A DNA stretch of 16,467 bases, from NCBI RefSeq assembly GCF_963974425.1, contig NZ_CAXBCK010000066.1, positions 1 through 16,467 on the forward strand, in the 5' to 3' direction. Every line of letters begins with the position of its first letter. The stretch's first letter is position 1. A program made the translations under genes and the position numbers. Source of the DNA: Marixanthomonas sp963974425 (GTDB taxonomy: Bacteria > Bacteroidota > Bacteroidia > Flavobacteriales > Flavobacteriaceae). Under the pieces are notes generated by a model. That model ran no database searches. It was not told where the DNA came from and worked only from the letters and a program-made list of their open reading frames with translations. Shown in pieces: positions 7,475-13,799 of the stretch.

Positions 7475-8032
7475 ATGCCTTTAAAAATCAGATTACAAAG
7501 ACACGGTAAAAAAGGAAAACCTTTTTACTGGATCGTGGCTGCAGACAGCCGAGTGAAAAGAGATGGTAAATACCTAGAAAAATTAGGTATTTATAATCCT
7601 AACGTTAACCCTGCTCACATTGAACTAGATGTGGACGGTGCAGTAAACTGGCTTCAAAACGGGGCGCAACCAACCGATACGGCAAAAGCTATTCTTTCTT
7701 ACAAAGGAGCTTTGCTTAAAAACCACCTTGCTGGTGGTGTTCGTAAGGGTGCATTAACCGAAGAACAAGCCGAAGAAAAATTCAACGCTTGGTTAGAAGA
7801 GAAAGCTAAGAAAGTTGAAGGAAAACGTTCAAAACTAACAGAAGCTGAAGAAAAAGCGAGAGCAGAAGCTTTAGCAGCTGAAAAAGCAGTTAGTGATGCA
7901 CGTCTTGCAGAAGCCAAAGCAGCTGAAGATGAAGCGAAAGCTGAAGAAGAGGCTAAGGCAAAAGCGGAAGCAGAAGCAAAGGCAGCCGAAGAGGCTCCTG
8001 CTACTGATGATGCTGCAAAAGAAGAAGAATAA
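7475..8032 (+). CDS. rpsP: 30S ribosomal protein bS16 with long acidic C-terminal extension
   Basis: The first 80 or so residues are a normal bS16, starting MPLKIRLQRHGKKGKPFYWI, with the conserved ADSR/GKYLEKLGIYNP region. This protein binds 16S rRNA early in 30S assembly. The total of 185 residues is about twice the E. coli length. Residues from about 110 to the end form an Ala/Glu/Lys-rich, probably helical and strongly charged tail ending in KEEE. The ATG at 7475 is chosen because it gives the conserved N-terminus, while an upstream in-frame TTG lies inside the promoter. rimM follows after 14 nt, so the two are one operon. trmD and rplS, which complete the operon in many other bacteria, are absent here. 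Confidence 0.96.
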   Translation: MPLKIRLQRHGKKGKPFYWIVAADSRVKRDGKYLEKLGIYNPNVNPAHIELDVDGAVNWLQNGAQPTDTAKAILSYKGALLKNHLAGGVRKGALTEEQAEEKFNAWLEEKAKKVEGKRSKLTEAEEKARAEALAAEKAVSDARLAEAKAAEDEAKAEEEAKAKAEAEAKAAEEAPATDDAAKEEE

Positions 8033-8046
8033 AGCGTAGCCTAACG

Positions 8047-8574
8047 ATGCAAAAGTCAGCTTGTTTCTACTTAGGCAAAATCGTTAAAAAATACAGCTTT
8101 AAAGGGGAGCTGCTAGCAAAGCTAGATACAGACGACCCTGAACAATTTCTGGAAATGGAATCGGTTTTTGTTGAACACAACAAAAATTTGATTCCATTTT
8201 TTATTGAATCACTTTCCTTACACAAATCTACGTTACTCCGCATTCAATTTGAAGGGGTGAAAAATGAAACCGACGCTACTAACTTATTGGGAGATGAATT
8301 GTATCTACCTCTAAATATGCTACCTAAACTTAGCGGCAACAAGTTTTACTTTCACGAAGTAGTAGGTTTTACCGTTACCGATTCTAATTTTGGAGTAGTT
8401 GGAACTATTACCGGCGTAAATGATACCACTGCGCAAGCTTTATTCGAAATTGACCACGATGGAAAAGAAGTTTTAATTCCTGTGAGTGACGATTTAATTG
8501 AAAAAGTAGACCGCGAAAAGAAAGACATCCGCATTACCGCTCCAGAAGGGTTGATTGAGTTATACCTTGAATAG
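8047..8574 (+). CDS. rimM: Ribosome maturation factor RimM
   Basis: The 175-residue protein is RimM, which assists maturation of the 30S head domain and binds uS19. The N-terminal RimM domain (about 5-90) opens with the typical GKIVKKYSFKGEL pattern at 10-22. A PRC-barrel-like domain follows, with FHEVVGFTV and the downstream GTITGV and VLIPVSDDLI segments. The length is normal. It lies 14 nt after rpsP and is probably cotranscribed with it, without a promoter of its own. The next gene has its own -7 box, so the operon likely ends here, though no terminator hairpin is seen. Confidence 0.94.
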   Translation: MQKSACFYLGKIVKKYSFKGELLAKLDTDDPEQFLEMESVFVEHNKNLIPFFIESLSLHKSTLLRIQFEGVKNETDATNLLGDELYLPLNMLPKLSGNKFYFHEVVGFTVTDSNFGVVGTITGVNDTTAQALFEIDHDGKEVLIPVSDDLIEKVDREKKDIRITAPEGLIELYLE

Positions 8575-8591
8575 GAGGTTATGACCTTATT

Positions 8592-8661
8592 CGTTGCTTC
8601 GATACACTTCGGCAAGCTCAGTGCAGCGCGCTTCTCATACCTCGTAACACTCAGCCACTAA
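8592..8661. repeat. Possible dispersed intergenic repeat (REP-like)
   Basis: The GC-richer stretch with CTTCGATACACTTCGGCAAG and CTCAGTGCAGCGC stands out from its AT-rich surroundings. It resembles the CTTCG...AAGCTCAGTG sequences I associate with dispersed intergenic repeats in Flavobacteriaceae. Only one copy lies in the window, so repetitiveness cannot be shown here. Confidence 0.35.
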
Positions 8662-8685
8662 CATATTCTATGCTCCATGACCCTC

Positions 8686-8693
8686 TATCTTTG
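8686..8693 (+). promoter_or_regulatory. -7 box of trmN6
   Basis: TATCTTTG matches TAnnTTTG exactly and lies 27 nt before the GTG start at 8721. No TTG is present about 20 nt upstream, so the -33 element is weak or absent. Confidence 0.5.
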
Positions 8694-8720
8694 TCATAAA
8701 ATAATTCAAATTACCTAATC

Positions 8721-9437
8721 GTGAACAAACCTTTCCACTTTAAGAAATTTACTGTAGCACAAGATCGTTGTGAAATGAAAATTGGTACCGATGGCGTATT
8801 ATTAGGCGCTTGGACCTCCCTACAACACAAGCCCTCATCTATTTTAGATATTGGCACCGGAACCGGAATTATTGCTCTTCAACTTGCACAACGAAGCACT
8901 GCAGAACTTATAGACGCTATTGAAATAGATGAAAACGCATATGAACAATGCGTAGAAAATTTTGAAGCATCTCCTTGGGGCGATCGGTTGTTTTGCTATC
9001 ATGCAGATTTAAATGAATTTACTGAAGAAATGGTGGACGAGACGTACGATTCGATTATTTCTAATCCGCCTTTTTATTCTGAAGATTACACCTCTGGCAA
9101 TGCTGCTCGAGATACGGCCCGTTTTACCGAAGCCTTACCTTTTGAACATTTAATAGCAAGTGTTTCTCTTTTACTTTCTGAAAAGGGAGTTTTTTCTACC
9201 ATTATTCCGAAAAAAGAAGAAGAACGTTTTATTCAATTAGCTTTTGCCAAAGGGCTTTTTCTCAATCATATTTGCAGGGTTCGCGGAACAGAAACTTCCG
9301 AAGAAAAAAGAAGCCTTTTAGAGTTTTCATTTTCTAAAATTTCTCCTAAAATTGATCAACTTACTATTGAAATCAGTCGTCATACCTATACCGAAGCCTA
9401 TAAAAACTTGGTACGCGATTTTTACTTGAAAATGTAG
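8721..9437 (+). CDS. trmN6: tRNA1(Val) (adenine(37)-N6)-methyltransferase
   Basis: The 238-residue product matches the TrmN6/YfiC family, which uses S-adenosylmethionine to methylate N6 of A37 in tRNA1(Val). The N-terminus FHFKKFTVAQDRCEMKIGTD is typical of the family. The SAM-binding motif I is DIGTGTG at 43-49, the acidic end of strand 2 is near EIDEN (68-72), and the catalytic NPPF motif is at 115-118. The start is GTG; it gives the expected N-terminus and follows the -7 box. Close relatives of the fold also methylate other substrates, so the exact tRNA target is inferred from the family. Confidence 0.88.
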   Translation: MNKPFHFKKFTVAQDRCEMKIGTDGVLLGAWTSLQHKPSSILDIGTGTGIIALQLAQRSTAELIDAIEIDENAYEQCVENFEASPWGDRLFCYHADLNEFTEEMVDETYDSIISNPPFYSEDYTSGNAARDTARFTEALPFEHLIASVSLLLSEKGVFSTIIPKKEEERFIQLAFAKGLFLNHICRVRGTETSEEKRSLLEFSFSKISPKIDQLTIEISRHTYTEAYKNLVRDFYLKM

Positions 9438-9457
9438 GAGGTTAAAGCCGTGATTTC

Positions 9458-9465
9458 TACATTTG
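9458..9465 (+). promoter_or_regulatory. -7 box of the glutaryl-CoA dehydrogenase gene
   Basis: TACATTTG matches TAnnTTTG. It ends 21 nt before the ATG at 9487 and overlaps an in-frame TTG at 9463, which argues against that TTG as a start. No clear -33 TTG was found. Confidence 0.5.
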
Positions 9466-9486
9466 TATTCCTTAAAACCAAAAATC

Positions 9487-10665
9487 ATGAAACCAGACCT
9501 TTTCGAAGCTCCAGATTATTATAATATAGACGATTTACTAACCGAAGAGCATAAGCTTATACGTGATGCTGCTCGCGACTGGGTAAAACGCGATGTATCC
9601 CCTATTATAGAAGAAGCAGCTCAAAATGCTAAATTTCCTAAATCTATTATTCCAGGACTTGCCGAAATTGGTGCTTTTGGACCTTATATTCCTGAAGAAT
9701 ACGGCGGAGCAGGTTTAGACCAGATTAGCTACGGACTTATCATGCAAGAAATTGAACGTGGGGATAGTGGCGTTCGTTCTACAGCTTCTGTACAATCTTC
9801 ATTGGTTATGTATCCTATTTGGAAATATGGTAACGAAGACCAACATAAAAAGTACTTGCCAAAATTAGCTTCTGGCGAATGGATGGGTTCTTTTGGATTG
9901 ACCGAGCCAGACCACGGCTCCAACCCAGCTGGAATGGTTACCAGTTTTAAAGATAAAGGCGATCACTATTTATTAAATGGAGCTAAATTATGGATTTCAA
10001 ATTCTCCTTTTTGCGATGTTGCCGTAGTTTGGGCTAAAAATGAAGAAGGACGTATTCATGGATTAGTTGTAGAACGCGGTATGGAAGGTTTTACGACTCC
10101 AGAAACACACAACAAATGGTCATTGCGTGCTAGCGCTACAGGGGAATTGATATTTCAAGATGTAAAAGTGCCAAAAGAAAACTTATTGCCTAATAAAAGT
10201 GGATTAGGTGCACCCTTAGGATGTCTAGATTCTGCTCGCTACGGAATTTCCTGGGGAGTTATTGGAGCGGCAATGGATTGCTACGATACAGCCTTACGCT
10301 ACGCAAAAGAACGTGTGCAGTTTGGAAAACCTATTGCAGCATTTCAATTGCAGCAGAAAAAATTAGCTGAAATGATTACTGAAATCACAAAAGCTCAATT
10401 ATTAGCTTTACGTCTGGGACAACTAAAAAATGAAGGAAAAGCTACCTCAGCGCAAATTTCCATGGCAAAACGAAACAATGTAGATATGGCATTGAAAATT
10501 GCGCGTGAAGCTAGACAAATACTAGGCGGAATGGGTATCACTGGAGAATACAGTATTATGCGCCATATGATGAACTTAGAAAGTGTAATCACTTATGAAG
10601 GAACTCACGATATTCATCTATTAATTACTGGACTGGATATTACTGGTGAAAACGCATTTAAGTAA
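9487..10665 (+). CDS. gcdH: Glutaryl-CoA dehydrogenase (acyl-CoA dehydrogenase family)
   Basis: The 392-residue flavoprotein belongs to the acyl-CoA dehydrogenase family and most resembles glutaryl-CoA dehydrogenase. That enzyme oxidises and decarboxylates glutaryl-CoA to crotonyl-CoA in lysine and tryptophan breakdown. Supporting residues are the catalytic glutamate Glu371 in YEGTHDIH, the FAD/substrate loop GLTEPDHGSNP (137-147), and Arg97 in DSGVRSTASVQSS, which matches the arginine that holds the glutaryl carboxylate in the human enzyme. The RYGISWG segment (251-257) is also typical. The ATG at 9487 is chosen because an upstream in-frame TTG overlaps the promoter and would add eight atypical residues. 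The gene has its own promoter and terminator; no other lysine-degradation gene is nearby. Confidence 0.9.
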   Translation: MKPDLFEAPDYYNIDDLLTEEHKLIRDAARDWVKRDVSPIIEEAAQNAKFPKSIIPGLAEIGAFGPYIPEEYGGAGLDQISYGLIMQEIERGDSGVRSTASVQSSLVMYPIWKYGNEDQHKKYLPKLASGEWMGSFGLTEPDHGSNPAGMVTSFKDKGDHYLLNGAKLWISNSPFCDVAVVWAKNEEGRIHGLVVERGMEGFTTPETHNKWSLRASATGELIFQDVKVPKENLLPNKSGLGAPLGCLDSARYGISWGVIGAAMDCYDTALRYAKERVQFGKPIAAFQLQQKKLAEMITEITKAQLLALRLGQLKNEGKATSAQISMAKRNNVDMALKIAREARQILGGMGITGEYSIMRHMMNLESVITYEGTHDIHLLITGLDITGENAFK

Positions 10666-10688
10666 AAATTAGGTATTAAAATTATGAT

Positions 10689-10725
10689 AAAGGCTTCCCC
10701 ATAAAGGTGAAGCCTTTTATTTTTG
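10689..10725 (+). terminator. Rho-independent terminator of gcdH
   Basis: AAAGGCTTC (10689-10697) pairs with GAAGCCTTT (10709-10717), and the T-rich tract TTATTTTTG follows. The tract also contains the -7 box of the next gene. Confidence 0.82.
10718..10725 (+). promoter_or_regulatory. -7 box of the DUF3050 gene, overlapping the gcdH terminator tail
   Basis: TATTTTTG fits TAnnTTTG and ends 13 nt before the ATG at 10739. A TTC (10695-10697) inside the terminator stem lies 20 nt upstream, at the -33 position. If used, the leader would be only a few bases long. Confidence 0.4.
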
Positions 10726-10738
10726 CTAAAAAACTGCT

Positions 10739-11512
10739 ATGATTGCCCAAATAAATAAAAGAATAAAGCCCTATCGCGATACACTTCTTCACCATCCTTT
10801 ATACAGTGAAATAAAAACCCCCGAACACCTTCAAACTTTTATGGAATATCATGTGTTTGCCGTGTGGGATTTTATGTCGCTTCTTAAGTCTTTACAAAAC
10901 AACTTAACATGTACAAATGTTCCGTGGATTCCTAAAGGTGAACCAGAAACTCGGTATTTAATCAACGAAATAGTATTAGCTGAAGAAACCGATATAAACT
11001 TAAAAGGAGAACGCCAAAGTCATTTTGAAATGTACCTCGATGCTATGAAAAAAGCAAAGGCGAATACGGCTCCAATGAATGGTTTTTTAAAACTTTTAAA
11101 AAGTACTTCTATTTCCGAAGCGATTGAAAAATCTGATGTACCCAAAGCTGTACAAAAATTCTTAACTTATACATTTTCAGTCATTGAAGAAAACAAACCT
11201 CATAAAACAGCTGCTGCTTTTACTTTTGGTAGGGAGGATTTAATTCCGGAAATGTTTTCAGAAATTATTAAAAGAATTCAGCAAAACTTCCCGAAAGAAG
11301 ATTTAACTGAGTTTAAATATTATTTTGATCGCCATATCGAATTAGATGAAGATGAGCACGGCCCAATGGCATTACAAATGGTAAAAAACCTTTGTGGCGA
11401 TGATGGCAAAAAATGGCGCGAAGCAGAACGCACAATCGTGCAATCGCTGCAAGCAAGAGAACAATTATGGGAAGGCGTACTATCTGAAATTTTAAAGGAC
11501 AAACTTGCGTAA
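10739..11512 (+). CDS. DUF3050 protein, heme-oxygenase-like fold
   Basis: This 257-residue protein matches DUF3050, a family in the heme-oxygenase-like superfamily with no established function that I know of. It is all-helical with no signal peptide. Conserved-looking features include HHPLY (18-22), the aromatic stretch FMEYHVFAVWDFMSLLK (34-50), the acidic/His segment INEIVLAEETD to SHFEMY (75-99), and FDRHIELDEDEHG (196-208). The last contains Asp203-x3-His207, a spacing used by heme-oxygenase-like diiron oxidases. With Glu77, Glu82, His95 and His199 this could form a metal site, but that is inference. The downstream phosphoesterase has its own promoter inside the 3' end of this gene, so a functional link is not implied. 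Confidence 0.8.
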   Translation: MIAQINKRIKPYRDTLLHHPLYSEIKTPEHLQTFMEYHVFAVWDFMSLLKSLQNNLTCTNVPWIPKGEPETRYLINEIVLAEETDINLKGERQSHFEMYLDAMKKAKANTAPMNGFLKLLKSTSISEAIEKSDVPKAVQKFLTYTFSVIEENKPHKTAAAFTFGREDLIPEMFSEIIKRIQQNFPKEDLTEFKYYFDRHIELDEDEHGPMALQMVKNLCGDDGKKWREAERTIVQSLQAREQLWEGVLSEILKDKLA

Positions 11513-11536
11513 CAATAGACGCAAATTGTATCTTTA
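11505..11536 (+). promoter_or_regulatory. Promoter of the phosphoesterase gene
   Basis: TTG (11505-11507), a 21-nt spacer and TATCTTTA (11529-11536) match the consensus except for the last base. The spacing equals that of the rpsP promoter. The -33 element lies inside the end of the DUF3050 coding region. Confidence 0.5.
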
Positions 11537-11552
11537 AAGAAAGAAAACGTCA

Positions 11553-12449
11553 ATGTCCTCACAAAAAAGAATTACCAACGCCTACAACACGGCACGACGT
11601 ATTTCTTTTAATGACAACTCAAAATTTATCATTTTTAGTGATTGCCACAGAGGTGACAACAGCTTCGCAGATGAGTTTGCCAACAATCGGAACATCTACT
11701 TTCACGCTTTAGAACATTATTATAAAGAAGGATTTACCTATTGTGAATTGGGTGATGGCGACGAATTATGGGAAAACACAACCTTTGAATCTATTTTTGA
11801 AGCACATCAAAACGTATTTGAATTGCTTCGGAAATTTTATGCAGAAAACAGACTCTATCGTCTGTTGGGGAATCACGATATGGTTTATAAAAGTGAGAAG
11901 TTTGTTGAAAAAAACCTCTACAGTTATTTCAATAAAGTTACTGGAAAAGATGATCCCTTATTTCCTGAAATAACCTTTAGTGAAGGATTGGTTTTAGAAC
12001 ACGAAGAAACAAATCAAGAAATTTTTATGCTGCACGGGCACCAAGCCGATTGGATGAATTACCATGGTTGGAAATTCAATCGTTTCTTAGTACGTGCACT
12101 TTGGCGTCCCTTGCAGGTTTTTGGTATTGGCGACCCTACGAGTCCGGCGCGAAACTACAAAGAACTCATAAAAGTAGAACGCCGCACCAAAAAGTGGATT
12201 ATTAATAATAATAATTTGTTCACTATAACCGGCCATACCCACCGTCCTCGTTTTCCTGAACCGGGGGACATCGCCTATTTTAATGATGGTAGTTGTGTTC
12301 ACCCGCGTAGCATTACCGGACTGGAGATAGAGAACGGTGAAATTTCTTTAATAAAGTGGAATATTTCAACCACCGAGGATGGTACGTTGAGAGTAGTTCG
12401 CCTGCTTCTAGAAGGGCCACAAAAATTAATCGATTATCAAACTGAATAA
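11553..12449 (+). CDS. Calcineurin-like metallophosphoesterase
   Basis: The 298-residue protein shows the full set of metallophosphoesterase motifs: D-x-H in SDCHRGD (Asp30, His32), GDGDE (67-71), GNHD (106-109), HGHQ (161-164) and GHTH (227-230). These ligands hold a two-metal centre that hydrolyses phosphomonoesters or diesters. The layout is broadly like the LpxH/UDP-2,3-diacylglucosamine hydrolase group, but the substrate cannot be read from the sequence. There is no signal peptide, so it should be cytoplasmic or peripheral. The central insertion (about 165-215) is rich in Trp and basic residues and could contact a membrane or lipid. The SGNH lipoprotein gene follows after 54 nt without a visible promoter and may be cotranscribed. 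Confidence 0.87.
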   Translation: MSSQKRITNAYNTARRISFNDNSKFIIFSDCHRGDNSFADEFANNRNIYFHALEHYYKEGFTYCELGDGDELWENTTFESIFEAHQNVFELLRKFYAENRLYRLLGNHDMVYKSEKFVEKNLYSYFNKVTGKDDPLFPEITFSEGLVLEHEETNQEIFMLHGHQADWMNYHGWKFNRFLVRALWRPLQVFGIGDPTSPARNYKELIKVERRTKKWIINNNNLFTITGHTHRPRFPEPGDIAYFNDGSCVHPRSITGLEIENGEISLIKWNISTTEDGTLRVVRLLLEGPQKLIDYQTE

Positions 12450-12503
12450 CCACGAGAAAATTTCAAATCACAATAAATTAAAAGTTTCTAAAGAAAGCAT
12501 AGT

Positions 12504-13208
12504 ATGAAAAAGACAATCTTATTATTCACATTACTCACAAGTTCTTTCCTATTTCTAAATTGTTCTGTGCAAAAAGGAACCGTTAAGGATAAAGATTCAA
12601 CTTCAGATTATAGATACTTAGCCCTTGGTGATAGTTATACCATTGGCGAAAGTGTTTGTGATACTTGTAGATTTCCGGAACAGTTAAAAAAAGAGCTTGA
12701 CGAACGTTTAAAGAAGCAAGGCGATATAAAAATCATTGCCAAAACCGGCTGGACTACCACCGATTTATTAAACGCAATTGCACAACAAAAACCTTCAAAC
12801 GATTATGATCTTGTCACCTTGTTAATTGGGGTTAACAATCAATATCAAGGACAACCCTTTTCTACGTATGAAAAAGAATTTCCCGAATTATTAAATAAAG
12901 CCATTCAGTTTGCTGGGGGTAATAAAGACAATGTAATTGTAGTATCGATCCCTGATTATGCCTTTACGCCATTTGGGCAGACGAAAAGTGATCCTTCAAA
13001 CATTTCAGAAGAATTAGATAGGTACAATGCTTTTGCAAAAAAAATAGCTGATGAAAGAGGCGTTTCTTTTGAAAACATCACCCCAATTACTCGTAACGGT
13101 TTGAAAAACAAAAGTCTAGTAGCATCCGATGGATTGCATCCTTCTAAAGGAGCGTATAATCAGTTTGTAGAGTTACTTTCTACAAAAGTGGAGAAAATTT
13201 TAAAATAA
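12504..13208 (+). CDS. SGNH/GDSL hydrolase, predicted lipoprotein
   Basis: The 234-residue product starts with a lipoprotein signal peptide: MKK, a hydrophobic stretch and Cys20 in FLNC. The mature protein should be lipid-anchored in the envelope. An SGNH hydrolase domain follows. Its blocks are visible: Ser44 in GDSYT, Gly82 in KTGWTTTDL, Asn111 in IGVNNQ, and Asp209/His212 in DGLHPS. Such enzymes hydrolyse esters of lipids, acylated sugars or other small substrates; the substrate here is unknown. After Cys20 the sequence SVQKGT lacks the acidic stretch that directs some Bacteroidota lipoproteins to the cell surface, so a periplasm-facing location is more likely. A CxxC pair (Cys52, Cys55) close to the active serine is unusual and may form a disulfide. 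Confidence 0.88.
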   Translation: MKKTILLFTLLTSSFLFLNCSVQKGTVKDKDSTSDYRYLALGDSYTIGESVCDTCRFPEQLKKELDERLKKQGDIKIIAKTGWTTTDLLNAIAQQKPSNDYDLVTLLIGVNNQYQGQPFSTYEKEFPELLNKAIQFAGGNKDNVIVVSIPDYAFTPFGQTKSDPSNISEELDRYNAFAKKIADERGVSFENITPITRNGLKNKSLVASDGLHPSKGAYNQFVELLSTKVEKILK

Positions 13209-13217
13209 ATTGAAACT

Positions 13218-13382
13218 GTCATTCCGAAGGAGGGACGACGAGGAATCTCATTTGAGTGAACTCGACCAAGTTTATTAATAAAAAAATATTGGTTGTAAAC
13301 AAAGCCTAACTAGCTGGGTAAGATCTCTCCTTACAGTTGAAATGAGAAGTAGGGTGTGATCTCTCCCTCCGGTCGAGATGAC
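13218..13382. repeat. MITE/REP-like palindromic element between convergent genes
   Basis: The outer ends are inverted: GTCAT (13218-13222) and GGAGGGA (13229-13235) on the left match TCCCTCC (13364-13370) and ATGAC (13378-13382) on the right. Inside, GATCTCTCC is repeated directly at 13322-13330 and 13358-13366, each followed by a similar GA-rich segment. The TCATTCCGAAGGAGG...GAGGAATCTCA type of sequence is familiar from dispersed intergenic repeats in Flavobacteriaceae. No open frame for a transposase is present. It fills most of the gap between the SGNH and ferredoxin genes and may help end transcription from both sides. Confidence 0.6.
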
Positions 13383-13403
13383 TAACAATCGAGATTATTG
13401 AAG

Positions 13404-13733
13404 CTAACTTTCTGGAGCCAATTCCACTTGTAGACCATCCATTTCAGAGTTTATATGTATTTGACAGCCTAAGCGGCTGTTGTCTTGTACGTGAAACGCT
13501 TCAGCAAGCATTAAATCTTCGTCGTAGCTCATCTCAGGCAGTTCGTGGTCGCTTTGAACGTAACACTGGCAGGATGCGCACATAGCCATACCTCCACAAA
13601 CACCAATGGTTCCTTCAGGGGCAAGTTCATACGAACGTACTACTTCCATTAGGTTCATATTCATATCGGTGGGAGCATCCACTTGGTGACTTGTACCTTC
13701 GCGGTCGATTATGGTTATTTTAATATCTTGCAT
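13404..13733 (-). CDS. [2Fe-2S] ferredoxin, adrenodoxin/ISC type
   Basis: The 109-residue protein is a small soluble electron carrier. The cluster ligands follow the adrenodoxin/ISC spacing: Cys46-x5-Cys52-x2-Cys55 and then Cys90 in RLGCQI. Cys57 is an extra cysteine next to the cluster loop. The loop context GVCGGMAMCASC and the C-terminal RLGCQ are typical. It lies downstream of the ferredoxin-NADP reductase gene on the same strand, separated by 66 nt that contain a terminator-like hairpin. It is therefore probably the partner of that reductase, and may serve iron-sulfur assembly given the Mrp and Nfu genes upstream. Confidence 0.93.
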   Translation of the reverse strand: MQDIKITIIDREGTSHQVDAPTDMNMNLMEVVRSYELAPEGTIGVCGGMAMCASCQCYVQSDHELPEMSYDEDLMLAEAFHVQDNSRLGCQIHINSEMDGLQVELAPES

Positions 13734-13751
13734 TGTTAGAATTACATTCTA

Positions 13752-13788
13752 GATAAAAATACCTGCAAGATTTTTGTAACCTTGCAGG
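13752..13788 (-). terminator. Hairpin between reductase and ferredoxin genes
   Basis: On the minus strand CCTGCAAG (13788-13781) pairs perfectly with CTTGCAGG (13769-13762) across an 11-nt loop, and TATTTTTATC follows. It lies 12 nt after the reductase stop and 28 nt before the ferredoxin start. It can act as a partial terminator or an mRNA-stabilising stem that sets the ratio of the two products. No TAnnTTTG box follows, so the ferredoxin seems to depend on readthrough. Confidence 0.65.
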
Positions 13789-13799
13789 ATATATACTTA

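Noticed and set aside
8581..8661. 26-codon open frame starting right after rimM, preceded by AGGAGG
   Set aside because: The AGGAGG is only two bases from the ATG, too close to act as a ribosome site, and the frame lies in a repeat-like stretch with no recognisable protein features.
8572..9444. TAGGAGGTTA occurs at both the rimM stop (8572-8581) and the trmN6 stop (9435-9444)
   Set aside because: It is a 10-nt match of which three bases are the stop codons, and no start codon follows at a usable distance. It is most likely chance.
9463..9486. In-frame upstream extension of gcdH from a TTG codon at 9463
   Set aside because: The TTG overlaps the TACATTTG -7 box and would add eight atypical residues.
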